Source of the DNA: Ignavibacterium sp. | GTDB taxonomy: Bacteria > Bacteroidota > Ignavibacteria > Ignavibacteriales > Ignavibacteriaceae | Assembly: GCA_025056745.1 (NCBI GenBank) | Contig: JANWVQ010000144.1 | Coordinates: 1 to 35,238, forward strand | DNA length: 35,238 bases | Reading direction: 5' to 3' | Shown here: positions 25,925-32,984 of the stretch, one piece after another | How the letters are laid out: each line of letters starts with the position of its first letter | Position numbering within the stretch: the stretch's first letter is position 1 | Position numbers and translations under genes: made by a program | The notes under the pieces: model-generated | What the model saw: the letters and a program-made list of their open reading frames with translations, nothing else | What the model was told of the DNA's origin: nothing | Databases searched by the model: none

Positions 25925-27490
25925 TTATTTTGCGAAAGCTACTTTTCTCACTTCACGAATCACTGTGACTTTAATTTGGCCTGGATATTCCATTTCTTCC
26001 TCAATTTTACTTGCGATATCCCGTGCAAGTTTTTCGGCTACAATATCATCAACTTTATCTTGCTCAACTACAACACGAACCTCTCTTCCAGCTTGAATTG
26101 CATAGGTTTTTGCAACTCCTTCAAAAGATTTAGCAAGATTCTCAAGATTTTCGAGACGTTTGACGTAATTTTCAATAGGTTCACGTCTTGCTCCTGGTCG
26201 AGCTCCGCTTATAGCATCTGCTGCCTGAACGAGTGCAGCTATCGGATGTTCCATTTCAATATCTTCGTGGTGAGACCCAACTGCATTTACAACAATTGGA
26301 TGTTCTCTGTATTTCTTCGTTAATTCATAACCAATCAGAGCGTGAGGACCTTCAATAGTTTTATCAACTGTTTTTCCTATGTCGTGAAGAAGCCCAGCTC
26401 TTTTAGCCAAAATCTGATCGAGACCTAATTCAGCTGCCATAATTCCAGTTAGAAAAGCAACTTCAATACTGTGTTGCAAAAGATTTTGTCCATAGCTTGA
26501 ACGGTATTTCATCTTACCAATATGTCTCACTAATTCAGGATGCATATTGTGTAAGCCTAATTGAAGAAGGGTATTCTCACCTTCTTTAAGAATTTCTTCT
26601 TCTAATTCATTTGTTGTTTTTTGAACTACTTCTTCTATTCTTGCAGGATGTATTCTACCATCAGCAATTAGTTTTTCAAGTGAAATACGAGCAATTTCTC
26701 TTCTGAACTGATCGAAGGACGATAGTATAACTGCTTCAGGAGTATCATCAACAATTACATCAACACCGGTGACTGACTCAAATGCTCTAATGTTACGTCC
26801 TTCTTTACCAATGATTCTACCTTTCATTTCGTCATTTTGGATCTGAACTACAGAGACAGTTGTTTCTATTGAATGATCAGCAGCAGTTCTTTGAATTGCC
26901 TGTACAATAATTTTTTGAGCTTCTTTTTTGGCATCATTTTTTGCTTTTTCATAAATCTCACGAATCATTTGGGCTGAGTCAGCTTTAGCTTCAGAAATCA
27001 TATTTTCAATTAAAAGATTTTTTGCCTCTTCAGAGGTCATTCCAGATATTTTTTCTAATCTTTCATTCTGCTCAGCTTCAAGTCTTTTAATTTCTTCTGC
27101 TCTTTTGTCAAGATTAGCTTTAAGTTCAGATAATTCTTTTTCAAGTTTTTTAATTTCTTTTTCTTTTTGAAGAATTAGGTCGTATTTTTTCTCAACGTTC
27201 TCTTCTCTGATTGAAAGTTGTTTTTCGAGGTTTGCAATTTTTTGTTTTTTCTGATTTACTTCATTATCAAATTCAATTTTTCTTTTATACCATTCATCTT
27301 TTACTTCAAGTAGTTTTTCTTTTTTAATTGCATTAGCTTCTTTTTGAGCATCAGCAATAATTTGTTCAGCTCTTTTTTCAGCGGATAAAATACTTTTCTT
27401 TCCAATTTTGGAATTGAAATACCAACCTAAGTAAAAGAATAGTGCAACTAGAATTGCATCGATTATAATTATTAGAACAATATTATCCAT
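25925..27490 (-). CDS. rny: Ribonuclease Y
   Basis: A 521-aa membrane-anchored endoribonuclease that starts mRNA decay. It has one N-terminal helix (about 4-24), a long coiled coil rich in Lys/Glu (about 35-165), a KH domain with GRIIGKEGRNIRAFE (about 221-235) and a metal-binding HD domain with LLHDIGKTVD (about 370-379). ATG 27490 is chosen because a perfect AGGAGG stands 5 bases upstream; an in-frame TTG at 27529 falls inside the 6S RNA 3' arm. The 6S RNA gene lies directly upstream, so the rny 5' leader is shared with it. Confidence 0.97.
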   Translation of the reverse strand: MDNIVLIIIIDAILVALFFYLGWYFNSKIGKKSILSAEKRAEQIIADAQKEANAIKKEKLLEVKDEWYKRKIEFDNEVNQKKQKIANLEKQLSIREENVEKKYDLILQKEKEIKKLEKELSELKANLDKRAEEIKRLEAEQNERLEKISGMTSEEAKNLLIENMISEAKADSAQMIREIYEKAKNDAKKEAQKIIVQAIQRTAADHSIETTVSVVQIQNDEMKGRIIGKEGRNIRAFESVTGVDVIVDDTPEAVILSSFDQFRREIARISLEKLIADGRIHPARIEEVVQKTTNELEEEILKEGENTLLQLGLHNMHPELVRHIGKMKYRSSYGQNLLQHSIEVAFLTGIMAAELGLDQILAKRAGLLHDIGKTVDKTIEGPHALIGYELTKKYREHPIVVNAVGSHHEDIEMEHPIAALVQAADAISGARPGARREPIENYVKRLENLENLAKSFEGVAKTYAIQAGREVRVVVEQDKVDDIVAEKLARDIASKIEEEMEYPGQIKVTVIREVRKVAFAK

Positions 27491-27523
27491 AATTCCTCCT
27501 AAAGTAAGATTAAACAACAAAAT

Positions 27524-27720
27524 CCGCAACTGCCGTGCGATAAATAGGGAAAACCCTATAAATCACGGTGGGTATGCTCTCGAACGCTTTTTACTTCCAC
27601 TGTTGTGTCTCAAAGGACACAATTTCTGGATTACCAGAATGAGGCCTGTAATACACGCCGAAGTCGCATTCCCTAATGGTATTACTTGTTAGTTTTCCAT
27701 TTATTTTTACGGCAGTGCGG
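27524..27720 (-). ncRNA. ssrS: 6S RNA
   Basis: The 197-base region between zapA and rny folds, on the minus strand, into a rod. The closing stem pairs 27720-27709 (CCGCACTGCCGT) with 27536-27524 (ACGGCAGTTGCGG, one bulged T) and continues with 27704-27692 (ATAAATGGAAAAC) against 27554-27540, with a 2-base bulge. A central bubble follows (27691-27674 and 27569-27555, 18 and 15 bases), closed by 27673-27666 with 27577-27570 (GGGAATGC/GCATACCC). A terminal arm ends in TTGTGTC/GACACAA. Size, rod shape, bubble and zapA linkage fit 6S RNA, which binds RNA polymerase holoenzyme in stationary phase. No promoter is seen, so processing from the zapA transcript is likely. Confidence 0.82.
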
Positions 27721-27725
27721 AAAAC

Positions 27726-28022
27726 TCAGGATGGTTTAGATACATCAGATTGACTTAAAAGAAGCTTTATTCTTTTTATTTTGTCTGAAGACTGAATTAA
27801 AAATTCTCTGTTTTTAGTTCTTTCAATAAAAAGATCATAAGCTATATTCAAAGCTGCGATAATCGCAATTGTTTGATAAGGTTGATCAGGCAATTCCTGT
27901 TTTGTCTCCTCTAAAATTCTATTTACATAAATTGCCAAATCCTTAGCAATTTCTTCATCATCAACAAGCAGAGAATATTCTTTATCTAATATTTTTATTT
28001 TCAGCTTCTTTTTTTCCGTCAT
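27726..28022 (-). CDS. zapA: Cell division protein ZapA
   Basis: A 98-aa FtsZ-ring stabiliser. The N-terminal beta region KKLKIKILDKEYSLLVDDEE and the middle LAIYVNRILEETKQ match ZapA. The family's helical segment, with TIAIIAALNIAYDLFIERT (about 55-73), forms the dimer and tetramer coiled coil. Length is normal. It follows a small coiled-coil gene by 27 bases and its stop lies 5 bases before the 6S RNA closing stem, the same zapA-6S linkage known from gamma-proteobacteria. Confidence 0.9.
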   Translation of the reverse strand: MTEKKKLKIKILDKEYSLLVDDEEIAKDLAIYVNRILEETKQELPDQPYQTIAIIAALNIAYDLFIERTKNREFLIQSSDKIKRIKLLLSQSDVSKPS

Positions 28023-28049
28023 ATTGTATCTAAATCATCCTCACATAAA

Positions 28050-28367
28050 TTACATAAAAGAACCTAAATGATAATCAATCTTTGATATAATATACTTAAT
28101 TTTTTGTTTAATTTCATCATTATCATATTCAGAAATTTTCGCACTTTGATCAAATTGTGAGTTAATTCGCAAATTATTCACTTCATACTCAAGTTCAGAG
28201 ATTTTTTTCTGTAGATTATGATTCTCCTGTCTCAACATTGCTATTTGCATTTCCTTTTCCTGAAGACTATCTTGAATCACTTTTAGTTTGTCGACTAAAA
28301 TGGCAATTTCAGATTCTATCTGCGTCAAGTCGTTTAATAATATTTCATATTTTGAAATTTCATTCAT
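28050..28367 (-). CDS. Small coiled-coil protein, candidate ZapB-like division partner
   Basis: A 105-aa acidic protein. Residues about 5-70 are a nearly continuous coiled coil with heptad leucine/isoleucine spacing (LIQIESEIAILVDKL-like and MAMLRQENHNLQKKISELEYEV-like stretches; EKEMQIAMLRQENHNLQKKI is exact). A short C-terminal helix follows (about 85-100). It starts 2 bases after the pheT stop and 27 bases before zapA, so it is certainly in the operon. Size, coiled coil and position next to zapA suggest an analogue of ZapB, the ZapA partner in E. coli. No sequence family is recognised, so this is inference from context. Confidence 0.7.
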   Translation of the reverse strand: MNEISKYEILLNDLTQIESEIAILVDKLKVIQDSLQEKEMQIAMLRQENHNLQKKISELEYEVNNLRINSQFDQSAKISEYDNDEIKQKIKYIISKIDYHLGSFM

Positions 28368-28369
28368 TT

Positions 28370-30775
28370 TTAAGAAGACCTTAATTTTGCATTGAAGTTA
28401 TTAGTTATTTTTTCAATCAGATAATTAAATTCAACTTCAACTTCTTCTTCTGTTAAAGTTCTAGTTTCATCATAAAATTCTAATCTAAAAGCCAAACTTC
28501 TTTTGCTTTCACCGATAAAATCACTTTCAAAGACATCAAATAACTCAACTTTTTTTAGCAACTTTAATTTCTGAGTTAGTATAAAATTTTCTATCTCTTC
28601 GTAAAAAATATTTTTATCGAAAATAAAAGCAAAATCTCTTATGATTTTCGGATATTTTAAAGGCTCAATGTATTTAACAACCGGTATATCAAATTTTTTT
28701 ATCTCACTTAAATCAAATTCAAATAAATAGACATCGCTACTAATGTCAAATAACTCTAAAACTTGCTTTTTAACTTTTCCACCAGAGCCAATTATTTTAT
28801 CATTTAATGTTTTTTGAAAATAATAAATAAAAATTTCATTTTCATTTGAATTATAAGAATCCTTAGTAAATTTTTCAAGAGAAATCTTTGAGAGAATTGC
28901 ATTTACATAAGACTTTAATGAAAAGAAATCAAAACTTTTTTCTGAATAATTCCAAGTCTTATTTTGTTCTTTACCAACTAATACAATAATTAGATTCTGT
29001 TTTTCTTGAAAATCATTAAAGTCATTAATCTCACTTTGAACACGTGAGTTGAAAACATTACCAATTTCAAACAACATTAAATCTTTATTTCCAAGATTCA
29101 GATTTCTTTTTACAGAGTTCAGTGCACCCGCAAACAAGGAAGTTCTCAAAGAGCTCATATCAACTGAGATCGGATTGGCTATTTTGATAGGATTACCTGT
29201 TAATAATGCTTCTTTCTCTGATACTAATGGATTATTTATCATTTCATAAAAACCTAATCCAATACAAATATCTCTAATTTTATCTTCAAATTTTTGATGA
29301 TCTTCTTTCTTTTCAAGAGTAACTGAAATCTTTGGAACAATTGGGATATTATCATAACCATTTATTCTTGCTACTTCTTCGATAAGGTCAATTTCTCTTT
29401 CAACATCAGGTCTAAAAGTTGGGACAGAAACTTTTACCTCGTCTGGTTGAACTTCATAAATATCAAAGCCTAAATTTTTTAGAATTATCAACACTTTTTC
29501 TTTTTCTATTTCAAAACCCAAGACTTTATTTAGTTTGCTAAATCTTAAAATTATTTCTTTAGGACTAATCTTTTTTGGATAAACGTCAATAGTACCTTTT
29601 AATACTTTTCCGCCAGCAATTTCTGCAATTAACTGAGCAGCACGTTCAGCAGCAAATTTGGTAATATTTGGATCAGTTCCTCTTTCAAATCTGTAAGATG
29701 AATCAGTTTGAAGTTGAAGAAGTTTGGAAGTTCTTCGGATTTTAGAAGGATTAAAGTAAGCACTTTCAATTAAGATGTTTTTTGTATTAAAATTTATTTC
29801 ACTGTTCTCACCACCCATAATTCCAGCTATTGCTACTTCTCTTTGCGAATCACAAATCATAAGTGTTCCGGCTGGTAGCTCTCTTTTTTTAGAGTCTAAT
29901 GTAACGAATTCAGTATTTTTTGAAATAATTCTAACGACAATCTTTTTGTCATTTAATAGGTCCAAATCAAAAGCGTGAAGGGGTTGACCAATTTCATAAA
30001 GAACAAAATTTGTAACATCAACGATGTTATTTATTGGTCTTAAACCTACAGCTTTTAATTTTTGCTGTAACCAACTTGGAGATTCTTTGACTTCAACATT
30101 TAAGATAACTTTTGCTGAGTATCTTGGACAGTTATTAATATCCTCGACTTCAACAGAAGCATAATCAAAAATAGATTTTTCATCTTCAACAAGACTTATA
30201 GAAGGAATTTTCAATTCACGATTAAAAATTGCTGACAAATCTCTTGCTACACCGATGTGAGATAATGCATCTGGACGATTTGGAGTTATTGATATTTCAA
30301 GGATTACATCATTAAGATTCAAGGATTCTGTGACTTTTGATCCAACAATTAAATCATCACTTAAGACTAAAATTCCAGAACTATCATTTCCTAATAGCAA
30401 TTCATCTTCTGAACATATCATCCCAAATGATTCGATTCCTCTTATCTTAGCTTTTTTGATTTCATAATTTCCATTAGGTATTATTGCTCCAATTGGAGCA
30501 AAAACTACTTTTTGATTTACCGCCACATTTGGTGCACCACAAACAACTTGAAGAATATTTTTTCCATCAAAGATTTTACAAATACTTAGTTTTTCTGCAT
30601 TAGGGTGTTTTATAACTTCTTTAACCTCAGCAACTAAAAAATCTTTATAAATATCATTTTGATTAATTATCTCTTCAACCTCAAGACCAGCCATAGTTAG
30701 CTTGTCAACTATCTCATTTAATGAGATTCCATCTAAATTAATGTATTCTTTAAGCCAATTGAGTGAAACTTTCAT
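28370..30775 (-). CDS. pheT: Phenylalanine--tRNA ligase beta subunit
   Basis: An 801-aa subunit of the alpha2-beta2 enzyme charging tRNA-Phe. Domains in order: the N-terminal start with an EMAP-like tRNA-binding domain (about 40-155, AEKLSICKIFDG, VVCGAPNV), B3/B4 editing domain (about 205-375, NNIVDVTNFVLYEIGQPLHAFD), B5 (about 400-470), the catalytic-like core (about 475-680) and the C-terminal ferredoxin-like anticodon-binding domain (about 705-800, YPKIIRDFAFIFD). Full length for the bacterial family. It starts 2 bases after the pheS stop. Confidence 0.98.
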   Translation of the reverse strand: MKVSLNWLKEYINLDGISLNEIVDKLTMAGLEVEEIINQNDIYKDFLVAEVKEVIKHPNAEKLSICKIFDGKNILQVVCGAPNVAVNQKVVFAPIGAIIPNGNYEIKKAKIRGIESFGMICSEDELLLGNDSSGILVLSDDLIVGSKVTESLNLNDVILEISITPNRPDALSHIGVARDLSAIFNRELKIPSISLVEDEKSIFDYASVEVEDINNCPRYSAKVILNVEVKESPSWLQQKLKAVGLRPINNIVDVTNFVLYEIGQPLHAFDLDLLNDKKIVVRIISKNTEFVTLDSKKRELPAGTLMICDSQREVAIAGIMGGENSEINFNTKNILIESAYFNPSKIRRTSKLLQLQTDSSYRFERGTDPNITKFAAERAAQLIAEIAGGKVLKGTIDVYPKKISPKEIILRFSKLNKVLGFEIEKEKVLIILKNLGFDIYEVQPDEVKVSVPTFRPDVEREIDLIEEVARINGYDNIPIVPKISVTLEKKEDHQKFEDKIRDICIGLGFYEMINNPLVSEKEALLTGNPIKIANPISVDMSSLRTSLFAGALNSVKRNLNLGNKDLMLFEIGNVFNSRVQSEINDFNDFQEKQNLIIVLVGKEQNKTWNYSEKSFDFFSLKSYVNAILSKISLEKFTKDSYNSNENEIFIYYFQKTLNDKIIGSGGKVKKQVLELFDISSDVYLFEFDLSEIKKFDIPVVKYIEPLKYPKIIRDFAFIFDKNIFYEEIENFILTQKLKLLKKVELFDVFESDFIGESKRSLAFRLEFYDETRTLTEEEVEVEFNYLIEKITNNFNAKLRSS

Positions 30776-30777
30776 AA

Positions 30778-31788
30778 TTAAAATTGCCTTAAAAATCTGA
30801 TATCATTTTCGAAGAATATTCTTATATCATTAATTCCATATTTCAAAAGTGCAATTCGTTCAATGCCCATTCCAAAAGCATAACCGAGATATTCTTCAGG
30901 ATCATAGTTTACATATTTGAAGACATTTGGGTCAACCATTCCACAACCTAAAATTTCTAACCATCCAGAATTTTTACAAACCTTGCATCCTTTTCCTTTG
31001 CATAGAAAACAAGTTATATCCATTTCTGCACTTGGTTCTGTAAAAGGGAAGAAACTTGGTCGGAAACGATACTTTAAATCATTACCATAAAATTGTTTTG
31101 CAAATGAAACAAGAGTTCCTTTAAGTTCAGAAAAGTTTACATCTTTATCAACATATAAACCCTCTACTTGCTGAAAAGTGCAATAACTTCTCGCATTTAT
31201 AGCTTCATTACGATAAACTCTTCCCGGCATAATTGCTCTGACAGGAGGTTTGTTTTTTTCCATTACTCTGATTTGAACAGGGGAAGTGTGAGTTCTTAAT
31301 AAAAATTTTTTGCTTATGAAAAAAGTATCTTGCATATCTCTGGCTGGATGGTCATCAGGAAAATTTAGTGCTTCAAAGTTGTAATAATCTGACTCTAGTT
31401 CAGGACCTTCAAAGACAGAGAAGCCAAGAGATTTAAATATTTCTTTTATTTCTTCAAGAGTTTGGGTTAAAATATGTTTAGAACCAATTTTAATTTGATT
31501 AGCTGGTAATGTTAAATCAATTTTACTTGATTCCTGAGAAGACTTACTTAAAATTTCTTTTTTCTTGATTTCATAAATGTTTGTTATATAATCTCTCAGT
31601 TCATTTACACTTTTGCCGAATTCTCGTTTATTTTCTTTAGGGATCTCTCTTAATTTGTCAAATAAATTAGAAATAATTCCATTACGTGAAAGATATTTTA
31701 TTCTGATTTGCTCAATATCATTTAGTGAGCTAACCTGAGAAATGTCTTTGTCAAATTCTTTTTGAATTTGGTTGAAGTTTTCCTGCAT
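30778..31788 (-). CDS. pheS: Phenylalanine--tRNA ligase alpha subunit
   Basis: A 336-aa class II catalytic subunit. It has an N-terminal coiled coil (about 1-85), motif 2 region MPGRVYRNEAINARSYCTFQQVEGLYVD (about 188-215) and the motif 3 region GYAFGMGIERIALLKYGI (about 305-322). A cysteine pair segment CFLCKGKGCKVCKNSGWLEI typical of bacterial PheS lies at about 260-279. The 74-base gap from rplT holds a strong hairpin that may control pheST expression separately from the upstream genes. Confidence 0.98.
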   Translation of the reverse strand: MQENFNQIQKEFDKDISQVSSLNDIEQIRIKYLSRNGIISNLFDKLREIPKENKREFGKSVNELRDYITNIYEIKKKEILSKSSQESSKIDLTLPANQIKIGSKHILTQTLEEIKEIFKSLGFSVFEGPELESDYYNFEALNFPDDHPARDMQDTFFISKKFLLRTHTSPVQIRVMEKNKPPVRAIMPGRVYRNEAINARSYCTFQQVEGLYVDKDVNFSELKGTLVSFAKQFYGNDLKYRFRPSFFPFTEPSAEMDITCFLCKGKGCKVCKNSGWLEILGCGMVDPNVFKYVNYDPEEYLGYAFGMGIERIALLKYGINDIRIFFENDIRFLRQF

Positions 31789-31818
31789 AATTTCAAATAA
31801 TAAAAAATTTAAAGTAAA

Positions 31819-31856
31819 CCCCTCAGAGAGCTAATATAAGAATATTCTCTGAGGGG
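31819..31856 (-). terminator. Hairpin between rplT and pheS (attenuator-like)
   Basis: Minus-strand arms CCCCTCAGAGA and TCTCTGAGGGG (31856-31846 with 31829-31819) pair over 11 bp. An inner AATAT/ATATT pairing extends the stem across a bulge. The downstream sequence TTTACTTTAAATTTTTT is U-rich but interrupted, so termination may be partial. It begins 6 bases after the rplT stop and precedes pheS by 30 bases, which fits a partial terminator or processing site tuning pheST. Confidence 0.7.
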
Positions 31857-31862
31857 GAAAAA

Positions 31863-32210
31863 TTAGTTTTGACTAAATTTAACTAATTCAGAAAAGGCTT
31901 GAGGATTTTCAACAGCTAAAGAAGCTAGAATTTTTCTGTTGATTTCAATGCCTTTCTTTTGAAGAGCTCCCATTAATTTGGAGTAAGTTGTTCCATTTTG
32001 CCTTGCTGCAGCATTAATACGAACGATCCAAAGGCTTCTGAATTCTCTTTTTTTTAGTTTTCTATCTCTGTATGCGTGAAGTAAAGCTTTTTCTACTGCG
32101 TTCTTAGCAATTGTGTAGACATTACCTCTCGCACCCCAGTAACCTTTGGCAAGTTTTAAGATTTTCTTTCTTCTTCTATGAGAAGCTACTTTGTTTTTAG
32201 ACCTTGGCAT
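31863..32210 (-). CDS. rplT: 50S ribosomal protein L20
   Basis: A 115-aa primary 23S rRNA-binding protein needed early in 50S assembly. The N-terminus has the conserved basic stretch [22 protein letters not shown]. The C-terminal domain follows with [23 protein letters not shown]. Normal family length. It lies 18 bases after rpmI in the infC-rpmI-rplT order; in several bacteria L20 represses this operon by binding its leader, but no L20-like target was identified here. Confidence 0.98.
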   Translation of the reverse strand: MPRSKNKVASHRRRKKILKLAKGYWGARGNVYTIAKNAVEKALLHAYRDRKLKKREFRSLWIVRINAAARQNGTTYSKLMGALQKKGIEINRKILASLAVENPQAFSELVKFSQN

Positions 32211-32228
32211 TTTCTACTAATCTCCTTC

Positions 32229-32420
32229 TTATTGAATCATTACTTTTACTCTCTTTTCATCTGGTTTTGAAACGAGAGTTGGTTTCCTAAGATTTCTTTT
32301 TCTCTTTCTTGATTTAGAAGTCAGAATGTGGCTTCTGTAAGCTTTTCTCCTTTTGAATCTTCCTGATGCTGTTTTTTTGAAAGTCTTTGCAGCACCTTTG
32401 TTAGTTTTCATCTTTGGCAT
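32229..32420 (-). CDS. rpmI: 50S ribosomal protein L35
   Basis: A 63-aa basic protein with the L35 signature [27 protein letters not shown] and [16 protein letters not shown]. Length and composition are typical. It starts 9 bases after the infC stop and is followed by rplT. Confidence 0.97.
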   Translation of the reverse strand: MPKMKTNKGAAKTFKKTASGRFKRRKAYRSHILTSKSRKRKRNLRKPTLVSKPDEKRVKVMIQ

Positions 32421-32429
32421 AGTTTAACC

Positions 32430-32966
32430 TTACTTTTGTTTTTTATTCTTTTTTGATAATGGGACTAAAATTGCCGACATACTTCTTCCTTCCATTTTAG
32501 GAGGAACTTCTAATTTTGCAATATCATTTAAATTTTCAACGAATCTTTTAATTAAATCTTCACCCTGCTCAGTATAAGCTAGCTCTCTACCTTTGAATAT
32601 CACCGTTACTTTAACTTTATTTCCTTCTTCTATAAAATTTGCAGCGTGTTTAATCTTAAAATTAAAATCGTGAATATCTGTATTGGGATGTAACCGAATT
32701 TCTTTTAATACAGATATTACTTGATTTTTCTTCTGAATTTTTTCACGCTTTTGTTGTTCATATTTATATTTTCCATAATCTATAATCTTGCAAACTGGAG
32801 GATCAGCTTGAGGAGCAATTTCAACTAAATCAAGCTGCCTTTCAGATGCAATTTTTAATGCGTCTTTAATTGGATAAATTCCAAGTTGTGTTCCATCAAA
32901 ATCAATTACTCTTACTTTGGGAGCAACTATTTCCTGATTTACGCGAACATTAATTTTATCTGAAAT
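32430..32966 (-). CDS. infC: Translation initiation factor IF-3 (AUU start)
   Basis: A 178-aa factor that prevents premature 30S-50S joining and checks the initiator tRNA-codon match. The frame has no ATG, GTG or TTG at its 5' end: an in-frame TAA is followed by GTT ATT, and the ATT at 32966-32964 sits 6 bases after AGAGG. Translated from there it reads ISDKINVRVNQEIVAPKVRV, then LDLVEIAPQADPPVCKIIDYGKYKYEQQK and KEIRLHPNTDIHDFNFKIKHAANFI, all IF-3 signatures, ending in PLSKKNKKQK. AUU is the known unusual start of E. coli infC, where it allows IF-3 autoregulation. It begins 18 bases after the thrS stop. Confidence 0.95.
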   Translation of the reverse strand: MSDKINVRVNQEIVAPKVRVIDFDGTQLGIYPIKDALKIASERQLDLVEIAPQADPPVCKIIDYGKYKYEQQKREKIQKKNQVISVLKEIRLHPNTDIHDFNFKIKHAANFIEEGNKVKVTVIFKGRELAYTEQGEDLIKRFVENLNDIAKLEVPPKMEGRSMSAILVPLSKKNKKQK

Positions 32967-32984
32967 AACTTACCTCTTAATTTG

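Noticed and set aside
27491-27529. N-terminal extension of RNase Y from an in-frame TTG
   Set aside because: It would translate the 3' closing arm of the 6S RNA, while ATG 27490 has a perfect AGGAGG site and puts the membrane helix at the very N-terminus as in other RNase Y proteins.
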